Positions 33,700-45,540 of a stretch of 64,000 bases of DNA are shown piece by piece. A model generated the notes under the pieces. The model did no database searches. It worked only from the letters and a program-made list of their open reading frames with translations, and was not told the origin of the DNA. This DNA is from Ciona savignyi (Eukaryota; Chordata; Ascidiacea; Phlebobranchia; Cionidae). The position numbers were made by a program, and so were the translations under genes. The stretch is taken from contig CH000937.1 of NCBI GenBank assembly GCA_000149265.1, positions 1,547 to 65,546 on the forward strand, in the 5' to 3' direction. Position 1 is the stretch's first letter. Each line of letters begins with the position of its first letter.

Positions 33700-34990
33700 A
33701 ACTCATTTTGTATGCCATATATTTATGCAAGCAGGGACCCTAATCCATAATTTGTGTTTTATACACTGAGTATGTTTGTTTCTGCAAGCATAAACGCATG
33801 GGTCCCTGAGGTAACAATCCGATATTGTTATCCATGTTCATTACACAATATATGTTGTTGTCAGATATGTGCACGTCAGGTCCATGTTATCCAACATTTC
33901 AAAAAGTTTTAACCGGACTGCCATAGTTTTGTTTCTGCAATCATAAACGCATGGGTCCCAAAGTTATCAAACCAAACATCTTTTCAATGTATGTAAAATA
34001 AAGAATAGGCTAATCTTGTTAGATTTACAAATATTTCACCACATATGTTTTAAATTAAATCCTTTTGTCAAGCACTGTAGTGAAATGAAGCTAAATTCCC
34101 AAAACAGCTCGATTAAGTTTTTCATGGATTCGGTTAATCTCCTTGGATTTGGTAGATAAACTTCTTTTTACATATCTGGGTCATGTTATCTAACAATTCC
34201 TAAAGTTTAATCCAATTTGACGACTCCTTGTTAAATTTGACGACATTTCGGGCGATATGCCATGCCTGTCACAATCATGATTTGAGAACAAAAACTTATT
34301 TGTAGGGTATTTCCCTAGGTTATTTTTTATTTTTTCTAAATGTTGCTAAATCAATTGTTAATGCACTTGCATGCCCTCGAATCTAATTAAAATTGGATTT
34401 TTTTGCAAAAATATTGTTTTGGTTTTTAATGTTCCAGGGGAATTCCTCTGGATTTATCACCTAAAATTTTGATTTCTGCATATCAAAACCATGTAGTTTA
34501 ACAAAAGACAAAGTTTCATTGCGATGCCATTACCCATTCTGTAGATGTCGGGGCCACAAGCCATATTTGTCACAATCATGGTTTAGGAATAAATCTCCAT
34601 TTTTAGGATATTTCCCTAGGTAATTGTGTTCTTTCTTTCAAGTGGTAAAGCAGTTGCTAATGAAATATACATTTCAGCAAATTTTATTACAATTGGAGCC
34701 TTTGTTCAAGCCCTATGCCTAAAAAAGCTAAATTTTCATTAAAAAATACTGCTTTGGTTTTTAACGTCCCATGGAAATTCCTCTGGAATTATTACGCAAA
34801 AGTTTGGCTCTTGCATATCTAGACCATGTGTTCTAACAAATTACCGAGTTTCGTTGTGATTCCATTATTTATTCTTGTAGATGCCGGGTCCACAAACCAC
34901 GCCTGTCAAGCGTTTGACGAAAAATAATAATAAAAACAAACGGACAAAAAAATGTGTATCCCATTTTCCAAATAGAACCTATAATAAACT
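33700..34990. repeat. Degenerate ~290-bp tandem repeat family
   Basis: Three to four diverged units share, in order, a CCCTAGGT block, a stretch ending ATTGGA or ATTGGAGCC, a TTTGGTTTTTAA block, AATTCCTCTGG, and a GTAGATG(C/T)CGGG(T/G)CCACAA block. TAAACGCATGGGTCCC occurs twice near 33790 and 33945. Related sequence is at 38290-38765 (inverted) and 40015-40135. Confidence 0.7.
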
Positions 34991-35039
34991 ACTGCAGTGG
35001 TCCAGTAACAATCTTTAAGAACGTATTTTAGTCATAAAC

Positions 35040-35440
35040 ATGTGATTTTTGGCAGACTTGTGTAGTGTACACACATGAACTAAGAACCAAAACATAAACC
35101 CGTTATGTTATTTATATTTCAAACCAAGGTAATCACGCACCACGTTAGCGTGAATATTTAGTAAAAGCCTTTTTACTTCATATACTTTAGGTATATGAAA
35201 ATCGACAATTTTTGCAGTAGATTGATAAAATTGAAAGATTTGATGATGCAATGTACATACCAGAACTTATACCCTAACATCAACTTGCTACGTCATTTTT
35301 ATTTCCAACGAAACCATTTAAGTCACACACGTCACTCAATTACTTCTAAATACGTCAGCGAGTTTTTTTACGGCTTAGGTATATATAAATCGACAATTTT
35401 TTTGCAGTAGATTAATAGAATTTGGCAGTCTAGTGCAGTG
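35040..35440. repeat. Further copies of the 27-28 kb repeat family
   Basis: CACCACGTTAGCGTGAATAT, GCAATGTACATACCAGAACT and AACGAAACCATTTAAGTCAC recur here. Confidence 0.65.
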
Positions 35441-35469
35441 CACACACCTGAACTATGAAACACACCTGA

Positions 35470-35900
35470 ACAATGGTAACGATATTTTGGTAACGAAATT
35501 TCGTTTTTAGAAACGGTATTTTGGTAAATATATTTCGTTACTATTAGATTTTAAGCTATTACATTTAAGAACAAAATACCGTTACAAAATATCGTTTCTT
35601 GAAACGAAATTTCGTTATCAAATCAGATTTTAAGCTATTATATTAAGAACGAAATACCTTTACAAAATAACCTTACTTTAAACAAAGTTTCGTTTAAACT
35701 AACGAAATTTCGTTACCAAATCAGATTGTAAGCTACTATATTAGGAACAAAATATCGTTACTTAAAATAAAATTTCGTTTTAAGTAACGAAATTTCGAAA
35801 CGATATTTTGGTAACTAAATTAACAAATCAAATTGTAAGCTATAATAGAACGAACTACCATTACAAAATATTGTAAGTAACGATATTTAGGCGTTGGTTT
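35470..35900. repeat. AT-rich ~75-105 bp repeats with self-complementary core
   Basis: Four diverged units begin with AGATT(T/G)TAAGCTA and contain CGAAATTTCG palindromes and paired AACGATATTTTG/CAAAATATCGTT arms. Confidence 0.75.
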
Positions 35901-36099
35901 TTCGTTGCAATTTTGCTTTTTTGGACTCCCTGGCGTGTCCTAGTAGTCAAAACAATAATGTTTTGAAACATAATCTGGTTTTAAAATATTGTTACCAATA
36001 TCGTTGCGAAATTTAAAAATGTGGTAACAGTATTTCAATTTCGTAATACTATTTGTCGTTTCGAAACGTTATTTGCCCAATAAATAGTACGAGTGTTAC

Positions 36100-37390
36100 G
36101 GATGAGGTGATAAATATATAGAGTATACTCAACAGGGGTTTTAAAAATTATGGTGGTTCACACATGATTTACACTCTCAAGTTATTGATTATTTTAGTAT
36201 CCAACAGATAAAAGACCGCACAGAAAAAAATTGGGAGCATAGGTTAAGAGGGAACACACATTCGGCGATCATTAGGAGATTGGAATTCGAGTCCGATTGC
36301 ACAAATGGAGCCGGAACGCCCAGCGGAGGTAAGTCGTGTGATGTTTTCAAATAACTTTAATTGTTTAATTATCAATGTTCATCATTGTTAATACTAAGAT
36401 AAGAATTTGTGTATTTTGCTCAATGTATGAGAATTCACGCTTTGTTCAATATATGCAAGAAATTATTCATTAAAAAGGAAAACAAAACACTTGAGTGAAA
36501 GAGGCAGCCATTCGCACTTATTTTTGATGACGCAGCAATATTCTTTTTATATATTGTTGACACATTAATTTATGACACAGCAATAATGATTAAACAATGA
36601 TTAATTTTATTGTTTACGCACGCAACAATGGTCTGCACTAATTCTGATGCAACAATGCACAATATAATATATTGAACGTCGGTTACGGCAACTATTGCAA
36701 TGTGCTGTGTATGATTAACACGTTTAATTTGGTAGAACAATGCTTACTTACGGAGAGATGACGCAATAAAACGTATTTACATTAATGACACAACAATGCT
36801 TGCTTATATATATTTATGACGTCACATTACTTACTTATATTGATGAAATAGCAGAGGGTATTCATAATATTGACAAAATAGAAGATACGCATTTATAATA
36901 CTAATGACGAAACAAAGCCCATTTATATTGTTGAAAAAGAAGCAACATCTACGAAATCAAAGAAACCATATTTTATTTAACAAAAATTTCTGTTATTTGT
37001 TTTTTAAAAGTTATCGCCGATTACCCTGGATTCAAAATGAATACTTAGTTCAAAAACCGGACAGCACAAATCTTCAATTAAAACTAGAGAGCGACAATAT
37101 CGTGCCAACCGCCACCATTTGTTAAAAACGTGTTTATTAAATGAACACATACAACTTGAAATAACTTTCTATGATTTAGATATAGCTAAATCCATCATTG
37201 TTCACCAAGTCCATCCAATACATTTTCTCTTCCATATAACCGAAATTGGAGTGAATATCTTCTATAATCAAGACAGCGATGTGACTGTCTTTCTTATCAC
37301 TTCATGCTTTGCTTCATATGATATTGGTGCAGAAATCAGTCGTCCTCCAACATTAGCCCATCCTTTGAATTCTTTTAGGTCCTGCCCATT
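36100..37390. other. Spacer with a short SINE fragment (36673-36738)
   Basis: The SINE fragment matches the GTCGGTTAC...GCAATGTGCTGTGTATGAT block on the minus strand. No exon is recognised in the rest. Open stretches at 36904-37125 and 37119-37409 lack motifs. Confidence 0.4.
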
Positions 37391-37706
37391 GTCCGGCCCG
37401 GTAGTCTAGCGGTTTAGTGCGTCGCCTTTCAATCGAAAGGTTGCAGGTCCGAAACTAGTCGCTAGTTAGTCGGTTGTTTCCTTGGGCAAGGCACTTTACG
37501 GACATTGCCTGAACCCAGCGGATTAATGGGTTCTACAAAATTAAAGGAACGTGTCTATTATATACAACACACTGCAATAGCTCTGGTAACCCGACGATTG
37601 GCGCGAGGTGATCTGACGATTGCCCGTGTGATAACCCCCTAGGTTTTCCCATTCACGGGGATAAACATGAATATCCTATCCTCCTATATCCTATCCTATC
37701 CTATTT
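37391..37706 (+). mobile_element. Full-length tRNA-derived SINE
   Basis: Reference copy for this window. The head GGCCCGGTAGTCTAGCGG holds an A-box (TAGTCTAGCGG), and AAGGTTGCAGGTCCGAAAC is in the B-box position. The body follows with CAAGGCACTTTACGG, the AACCCAGCGGATTAATGGG block, GGTAACCCGACG and CCCATTCACGGGGATAA, and the tail is repeated TATCC. This composite matches what I remember of the abundant Ciona SINE. Confidence 0.9.
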
Positions 37707-37730
37707 AAGACAAATTTTAATTTAAAGTTG

Positions 37731-38291
37731 TGTGGGCTCGCGCTTTTTAAAGCTGGAAGCTAGAATGTTGGAGCGTTGGCTAAGCTTGGTTCGGCCGGTT
37801 GCCTGACAGTCTCTGGCGAGCTGCACAGCGAAAAATCTACTTTCCACAGAACGACTACTAATTTATAGTGTAGCCACGATTTGTAACGTCTTAATGTCAA
37901 ACTCGAAGTCTAACTCTTGGTTCAGGTTAGTTCTATTCTGCGTCTCATTAAATATACGGTTTATTCGCAAAGCAAGTTACTTAGTACGTTATTGTAGGTT
38001 ATATTATACTATTTAAATTTCCAGAATATAAAGGGAATTTACGAGGTGCGAGAAGTTTACGTGCCAGACGTTTCACATCTGCACGTTTAACTAACTGTGG
38101 GGAATTAGGTGGGAAAACTATGTTAATGATTTAAACCAGAGGAAATACAAAGGCTCACATACAAGGTGATAATTAGGTAAATAGTAATAAAACACGTGAG
38201 AGAAACCTCAAACGTAAAAGAATGACGTTAAAAACACAAAATATTTTAGGCATAAATAAATAAAACAAATATAGATTATACACGAGATGCT
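37731..38291. mobile_element. Solo LTR, second copy
   Basis: It begins TGTGGGCTCGCGC and aligns with 18706-19322 to near the end (GAGATGCT). The terminal CA and a clean target duplication are not evident. It starts about 20 bp after the SINE tail. Confidence 0.72.
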
Positions 38292-38765
38292 TAAGTTAGT
38301 TATGGGTCCCATTTGGAAAAAATGGAACACATATTGTTTTTGTCGTTTTTTTTTTGTTTTTTTCGTCGAACGCTTGACAGGTATGGTTTGTGGACCCGAC
38401 ATCTAAAATTGATCTCTTTTGCGCGTAGCGCTTGAACGGTAACTCCAGTTTGATTCAAATTTGATAAAATGTAAGTGCATTAGTAACTGATTTAACACAT
38501 AAAAGAAATAAAAAAATTACCTAGGAAAAAACCCTAAAAAATAAGCTTTTTTGGCAAATCATGATTGTGTAGGTCATGTCGCCCTGACATCTACAAGAAG
38601 AAAAAATGATTTTTTTATCTACACATGGAGACGAAGTTTGGTTTGATAACTATGGGACCCATGCGTTTATGCTTGCAGAAAAAACTACATACTCAGTGTA
38701 TAAAATACAAATTGTGGTTAGGGACCCTGTAGCATGAATATATAGCATACAACATGTGTTTTACA
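38292..38765 (-). repeat. Inverted copy of the 33.7-35 kb repeat family
   Basis: CGAACGCTTGACAGG, TTTGTGGACCCGACATCT and GGGACCCATGCGTTTATGC are reverse complements of blocks at 34870-34930 and 33790. Confidence 0.7.
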
Positions 38766-39289
38766 AATGGTGGTGGTTAAACACGTGGTTGACACTTTCT
38801 AGTTATTATACTACTTTTATAAGTATTTTAAAATCATCAACTATGCTTTATTCAGCTTATCAAATGGAATGATATTTGTCGATATTTGTCGATAGGTGCT
38901 TTAAAAGTGACCTTAAATACTTTGGGCTTTGAACTAACTTGTACTATGTAGGCCTACAATTGCTCTTTCCTATGTAATCCACCTGTCCTATGTACAAAAC
39001 CGATCCACATGATTCTTCAGATGATTGACGTTATTGTATTTTTGTGACCATAGCAAAATCACATGGTTTGTAACAACTTGGCAATTACAAAATGTCACGG
39101 TTTAGATAGATAACTTGTGCAAATAAACACCGCCCTGAGTTAAACTGTTTTTAGTCTTTATAAAATAGTGGTTTTCTGATGAATGTATTTCTGCTTTTAC
39201 ATAATGTTCTTAATTGGTAATTTTCGTAGTGTCCCCTACGGCTATGCTATATGGATCTGAACATGAAGATTTCCCACATTTTCATTTTA

Positions 39290-39890
39290 TACGGTCGTGT
39301 CCTGGGTGGCACCGGGACCAGGCATAAGTCCATAGACGTCCGTTACTCCATCGCCCGGGAGCTATCCGCGATATAGCGGTCAAATAAGCCAGCACCAGCC
39401 GACATGTCGAGCCGTGAACCATAGGTATAAGAGATAAGGTGCGATGGACGAGATAGAAACTCGGTATTGTGCTAGAGCAGCAGTTGTCTTATTGATGCAA
39501 TTTGTATGGTGATTCTTTCAAGAATTTTTGTCCAAGATGACACCAAGATACATAGCTTTCTTTGATAAGCTTAGCTGAACGTTGTGTAGCATTTCCTGAT
39601 CACCGTAAACGTGACCACAGCCAATTTTTCTTCCTTTAAAAGTTTTCCTTAGACAGTGCTAGCTTTGAAGTTTCTCGTGTCCGCCGAATGGAATTAGCTA
39701 CGCCATTGCCCGATAGGTCAGACAGCTTTGCTTGCTAAATGGTTAAATTTAAAAGCTGATGTGTCAGTGGCAATTTCACTGAGGTAGCAGCCATATACCT
39801 TGTGTTTGATGCCGCAGAGCATTATGTGCTCGGTTTGTCAGGGTTTGCACTCGATTCTTCGGCAAATATCGGTGAGGAGAAGGGCAGACC
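39290..39890 (-). pseudogene. Jockey/R1-like LINE RT remnant
   Basis: The minus strand encodes KKAMYLGVILDKNS and NKTTAALAQYR, matching the post-catalytic RT segment (YLGVxLDxxLxWxxH...A). An upstream NPDKTEHIM-like string also fits. There are several frame breaks. Confidence 0.5.
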
Positions 39891-41804
39891 ACCACTAGCA
39901 CGTAGTTTTGTTGTTGATTTTTTTATTTGTTTGGAGGGCTATTTGTTGGGTTTTGTGGCCCTTCTACTGAAGTGAATTCCCATGGATATATTTACCACAA
40001 TTTAGTTTTCTGTTTAACAAATGTCAAAGTTTTCATCTTGCCCATGTTGGAACCACAAGTCATGCATGTTAAGCGTTTGACAAAAAAAGAAGAAAAAAAA
40101 AACGTACAAAAAGACAATGTGTCCCATTTTTCTAAATAGGAACCATAATAAGCAACTTTGGTCAAACACGCAGCATGAGTGATTAAATAACACCAACAGC
40201 GTGTGTTCCCATGTTTATTTGAAATCGAACCATACCCGAGTTCAGATTAGTATACTGTGTTAATACAAGTTTATCTGTCACATTCAATGGACCTTTCGCG
40301 ACAGTATCCAAGTTTGCAAACATGATTTGGAATCGTTAACGAAATTATCATGGAGTAAAGGGCGCGGTCTGTCAAAGCTGGCATGAGTCGACATTCCTAT
40401 AATGGATTGTTTGCATACATTATATAAGGGCACTTTGGGGTAAACTGATACTTTTCTTTAATATTTTTAATTCTATATTATTCTGGTAATATTGTCCTTC
40501 TTAATTAAAAAAAAAAAAACATATCTGCAGCTAAATGCCTAAAATGAGTTTTCTGGGCAAGCTTTACATGCAATATCAGCTAACACTTAATTTTAACTTA
40601 TTATTCCCTTTATCATGAGGCGTGAAAGCAGATTGATTGTACACTGGTTTAAGTTTTGGGGGTTACCCGGAAAAGGCATTCATGGTGCGTGCATTCAAAT
40701 ATTCTTCCTTAAAATTACAAATTCACTGTCGATTTTTGTTAGCTTAAAGTGTTTAACTGGTTCATATACGTGGTAACATTGTATTACAATATTACATTCA
40801 CTTATGTAATCATATTTAACAGCTACAAATGTATTTTATAATTTGAAAAAAATAATCGAAACTAAAAAAATCGCAAAATTGCTTACACACCTTATTCTGT
40901 CTCATTTCCCCCGATTTACTCATAATATTTTTAGCTAACGCCTTAAAAGAAGCAATTTCATTGAACATTTCTTAATTTGATATAGAGAGTTATTGATAGT
41001 TTCAGTGGGAGGTATGGGGCGCTCTTATTTATATATCTATTAATTTTTATCATTTATGCATATTTTATTTCAGGCGATTTTCTGAGGTAATTTTTAGGGT
41101 TATTTAGGTTCCATTGTTGTTTTCTAGTGTAGTTATAAAATATCGAGTACAAAATCCTATACCCGAGATACAGCTCTCATGCAAAATTAGCGCCGAAAAC
41201 CACATCAAAACTGGGTTTTATTTTAATATTTTTATGGGTGAATTTATCTTGGGCTGTTACTAAGCCACACATCTTCAACATTCGTAAAAACCTGACTGAA
41301 TAACGTTTTTATGCTCAAAAATTCTCAACAAAAATTCTACAGCAAGTAAAAATAATAATAAAAAGTGAAAATATTGTTTGCATTGCGTAATTGGATTAGC
41401 TATAAGTTACTTAGCCAACTCGATTTTCTAAAATATTAATTCAAAATTACGTAATAATTGTACGCTTTATTCGTTGGGAAATAAAACACTGAAAACAAAA
41501 TTTTGTGATTAAATTTTTTTAAAAATTTCCTCAGCGAAAAAACCCTAATGTTGAAGAAATCTGTTACTTTAAGATCATTTTAGTTACTAACTCTAGAATT
41601 TATTTTAATTTTTTCACTATTAAAAGCGTGTGACAAAAAAACTCAGTAATTGGAGAGTAATCTCATAACGACCATTTGAATCTACTTGGTAGGGTAGACG
41701 GTCGTTACGAAAATGGCGCTCACAGCTTCCACGATGTCAAGTTCACTTGCGGAATATTTCAAAATCGTTTTTAGATAAATAATTTTTAGATAATTAAAAT
41801 TAGT
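39891..41804. other. AT-rich spacer, no gene recognised
   Basis: 40015-40135 is a fragment of the 33.7-35 kb family (TGTTAAGCGTTTGACAAAA, GTGTCCCATTTTTC). The rest, to the LTR, shows no supported feature. The target duplication TTAGT of the next element occupies 41800-41804. Confidence 0.45.
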
Positions 41805-42265
41805 TGTTAACTACAGAGTCACCCAAATCATTATACGGCACTCCAAACGTGGTCCTCGCATGCCAGCGCGTCAAACGCTGTACACTTTAATTTAAATTCC
41901 TTAATTTCTCGCTTTCCGTTTTGTTAGTTCGTCCTTCAGTTCTACATTCGTTCAGTTGACAGATATAGTTGGTTTCGGTGCAGTAGTTTGTTTTTCCTAA
42001 TTTTTATTGCAGTTTTATTTGTAGTAGTGGTGGCTAACCAACTTATATTGATTTTACAGCTGCATACCTCAGTACTTCAGTATTGGAAAACCTATCCCCT
42101 TCCCCCTTACATTTCCCCCATTTCAAAGCCAAATATTGTTGCCAAATTTTCATTTTTCCAGTTCGCCTTGCCGTCGTCGTTTTGTTATTAAATTGTCTTA
42201 AGTTGTTAATTGGTTGTTCTAATTAGGAGTTGTTTAGTTATGAATGTGACCGTTTGTCGGTTACA
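41805..42265 (+). repeat. 5' LTR of BEL/Pao element
   Basis: 461 bp, TGTTAACT...GGTTACA. I count four substitutions and one indel against the 3' LTR. The primer-binding site just downstream is not obvious. Confidence 0.92.
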
Positions 42266-42607
42266 TTGAATTTTCTAATAATATTGAGTTTGTAGCTTTA
42301 TTCGGTAAGTTTTTGTTTTAGTTTCGAGTTATTTCCAAAAATTTCCTCAGCGGTTGTCGTTTCGGTCGTTTAGTGGTGTTCAGGAGGTTCCGGTAATTAG
42401 TGCGGCGTCGTTTGTTCGAGTTCCGGTGAGTTCTGTGTTTTTTTTGGTTCGGCGCCGTGTGTAATTTCGGATTGTTTAGTGGAGTTCGGTGATTTCAGAC
42501 CGTGCGCGATAGATCATTGAGGTTATTCTTGATTCAGATTTTTGGTAATTTATTTGTGGTTAATTAAATTGGTTAGTACGAGCGTTTTTCGGTAGTGGTT
42601 CGTTATA

Positions 42608-43790
42608 ATGTCGCGGAGACTCGAGCTAGACCATTCGCGGTCAAAGCAGCAAGCAGTGGAGCTGCGATCCAAACGAGAATTCGATTTGCGGAGTGTCAGT
42701 GATTGGTTGGCTAAGATAGACACGAACTCGAGGAGCGGCACCGACATCGGTTCACAACTTGGCCGGGGCCGGCAAACAACATGATGCATCGGGAGATGTG
42801 GTCGCCGACGGGTCTGGCTTTCCTGCCTTAATCGGAGCAATTCAGGAAGTTAACTCGATCATTCGGCAGGGAGTTTCGTTGCCAAGACGAGTAGATCCAA
42901 AGTTTGAGGGCGACCCGTTGCACTACTTTCAATTCATGAAGACGTTCGAGGAAACCATAGCGAACCAGTTGACCCAACCAGCAATGAAACTGCGTTACCT
43001 TATTGATCTTTGCAGCGGAAAGGCGAGGAGGTTAATTCAATCATGTGCTCTTATGTCACCACCAGAGTCTGGGCTGGAAGAAGCTTCGGGTTACTACAAA
43101 GTCGATATGGACGAAAACATATGATAGTTAAAGCGCACCTGGACACTATTCTGCATGGACCCATAATCAAGGATACCGAAGAATCGCTTAGCGACTTTCT
43201 CACAAATTTGGTAAACAGTAGGATCATCTTAACAGAGCATGGTTATGCAGCAGACCTAGACACTTTTCAAACAACCGAAGCCCTATTCGAGCGACTTCCT
43301 CTGTCATTTCAAGGTCAACTGAGTGATAGCATGTCGCGACATTTAAACGGGGGTGGTCAAGTCAAATTCCAACATATCGAAAATTTCGTACGTGGAAAAG
43401 TCGAGTGTGCGAGTAATGCACTGGGACGAATACTTTCAAGAAATCGATCTAAAGTCAATTTCGGGTCTACGGTACAGACCAAATCCATGACGAACGCTGC
43501 GGTACCCGACAATCTGAGGGACGAGGAAAAGAAGCGACCAGTGACAGACGTTTACTCTAAATCGCCATGTTGTGCTTTTTGTGGAGAGGCACACCAAAGC
43601 ATGCGGTGCTCAGAATATAGACGCGGTGATGCAAAGGAGCGGTGGTTATGGGTAAAGTCTCTGCAATTATGCACCAATTGCCTAGGAAAGAGGCACACTG
43701 CTCAAAATTGCAATTGTCCACAAAACTGTCACCAATGCGGACAACGGCATCATACAACGCTGCATCCAACCGTGGAGACCAAACCTTCAT
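42608..43790 (+). pseudogene. BEL/Pao Gag
   Basis: An ATG at 42608 opens a 58-codon frame (LELDHSRSKQQAVELRSKR), and the protein continues in a second frame from about 42759 (KFEGDPLHYFQFMKTFEE) and a third from about 43100 (RYGRKHMIVKAHLD). Zinc-knuckle Cys/His sets follow: CAFCGEAHQSMRC, CTNCLGKRHTAQNC and CHQCGQRHHTTLH. These are the Gag matrix-like region and nucleocapsid-type knuckles of BEL elements. Confidence 0.85.
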
Positions 43791-44230
43791 CAATTACGTC
43801 TGTTGGCAAATCTCCCGCTGAATGCAAGGTACGTCTAAAGATTGTTCCGGTATTGGCGTGGGGCGCCGATAAAAAATTCGCTCATAAGACGTATGCGTTT
43901 TTGGACGAGGGGTCTGATAGTTCATATTGTACGAGAGGTTTAATGAATCGCTTAGGTTTACGCGGTCCTTCCGTCCCGGTTGATGTTCAATGCCTGTTCG
44001 GTATAGAGAGTTGGGTACGTTGATCGCAGTAGATGAGTTGCCGAACCTGCGTTCTAGTATTCCGACGGACGAGGTTGTGTGCAAATATGATCATCTGAAT
44101 GGCCTTACATTTCCTAAATTAAGACGGCACGTGGAGTTGCTCATTGGGGCCGGCTGCAAAGCAACGCATAGAGTCTTGGAACAGCGCGTGGGTCACGAAA
44201 ACGAGCCAGATGCAGTGCTTACAATACTTG
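43790..44230 (+). pseudogene. BEL/Pao aspartic protease region
   Basis: KTYAFLDEGSDSSY is in the position of the retropepsin active site (usually DxGS; here D-E-G-S). The continuing region changes frame near 44015 and holds IPTDEVVCKYDHLNGLTF and LLIGAG, then meets TGA at 44233. Confidence 0.75.
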
Positions 44231-44241
44231 GCTGAACACTA

Positions 44242-45540
44242 GTGGGTCCGGATTATAAGAACAACGAGAAAAGCTTAACAAAACGTAAAACATATTGTGC
44301 CGGTTCTAACTCAGTGCACAAGCTTTTGCAGAAAATGTTTGATCAGGATTTTTCCGAGTATGGCCACCCATCACGTCCAATGTCGGTGGAAGATAAGGTT
44401 GCTTTGAAGGCGATGGAGAATTCCGTGGCGAAGGTCAATGGTCATTACCAGGTAGCATTGCCGTGGGACGAGATGATGTAGTGCTTTCAAACAATCGTAC
44501 TATGGTAATGAAAAGGTTAATGGGGTTGAAGCGACGCTTTGTTCGCGATCCTAGTTTGTTTCAGCAGTACAAGCTGAAAATCGAAGATTACTTGTCCGAT
44601 GGCCATGCAGTGGAGGTTCCAATGATGGAAGAGTTCGGGAATCCTGGCAGGACGTGGTATATTCCGCACCATTCTACTGGTGGGAAATTTCGAGTGGTGT
44701 TTGACTGTGCCGCCAAATTCGATGGCACGTCGTTAAATGAGAATTTATTACACGGACCGGATCTTACCAATAGCCTGGTTGGTACAGTGACCCGATTTCG
44801 GAAATTCCGAGTAGCGTTGACCGGTGATATCAAGGCAATGTTCCACCAAGTGTTGGTGATTCCCAAAGACTGCGACGCACTACGGTTCTTGTGATGGCCA
44901 AACAGCGATTACACCAAATCTCCCCGTAGTTATCGAATAGTAGTTCAAGTTTTTGACGCCACTTCGTCCCCGAGTTCCTGAGTGCAAACGATTAAACTTT
45001 TGTTAAAAAAAGTTTATGATTCGCATTAGAAACATTACAACCTTGTTGAATGCTGGAATTTGCATGGTTTACAAAGACTGATGCAAAAGTTTTAATCGTT
45101 TACATTCAATTTTTGCACTCAGGAAAGCCGCCGAGGAGAACGCCCCAGCAGTTGGGGAGGCAGCGATAAATGCCGTGCTGAGTAATTTCTACGTGAACGA
45201 CCTGTTATTCTCGGCGGACACGATTGAAGAAGTTATCTCTTTGATTCCACAGTTAGATAAGCTGCTACAGAGCGCGGGATTCCACCTCACCAAGTACTTA
45301 AGCAATCAATGGTCGGTGATGGACAGTCTGTGTGAAGACGGTCTCACAATCGCTTTCAAAAATATGAACCTTGATAAGTTGCCAACGGATAAGACGCTTG
45401 GCCTTCATTGGAACACGGAAACCGACGTTTTCGAGGTTAAAGTCAATCTAGTTGAAAAGTCCGTCACTCGACGTGAGCTGCTTTCGATGGCAAGCCAAAT
45501 TGTTGACCCTTTGGGGTTTTTTACAACCCTTCATGTTGCC
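44242..45540 (+). pseudogene. BEL/Pao reverse transcriptase, interrupted
   Basis: RT landmarks are WYIPHHSTGGKFRVVFDCAA, LLHGPDLTNSLVGTVTRF, DIKAMFHQV and a DALRFL followed by TGA. After the fold-back insert the YVDD-equivalent appears as FYVNDLLFSADT, then FHLTKYLSNQW. The second catalytic Asp is replaced (YVND), as also in the element at 18-21 kb. Confidence 0.85.
44975..45125. repeat. 151-bp fold-back segment inside the RT
   Basis: Ends are TTCCTGAGTGCAAA and TTTGCACTCAGGAA, exact reverse complements, with further pairing inside (ACGATTAAACTTTTG / CAAAAGTTTTAATCGT). The outer 3' end still reads as RT coding sequence. Confidence 0.82.

Noticed and set aside
36904-37409. Two overlapping open stretches of 73 and 96 codons
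   Set aside because: AT-rich, no motif, no supporting splice sites.
41988-42191. Short hydrophobic plus-strand frame, also at 48060-48299
   Set aside because: It lies wholly within the LTRs and is repeated only because the LTRs are.
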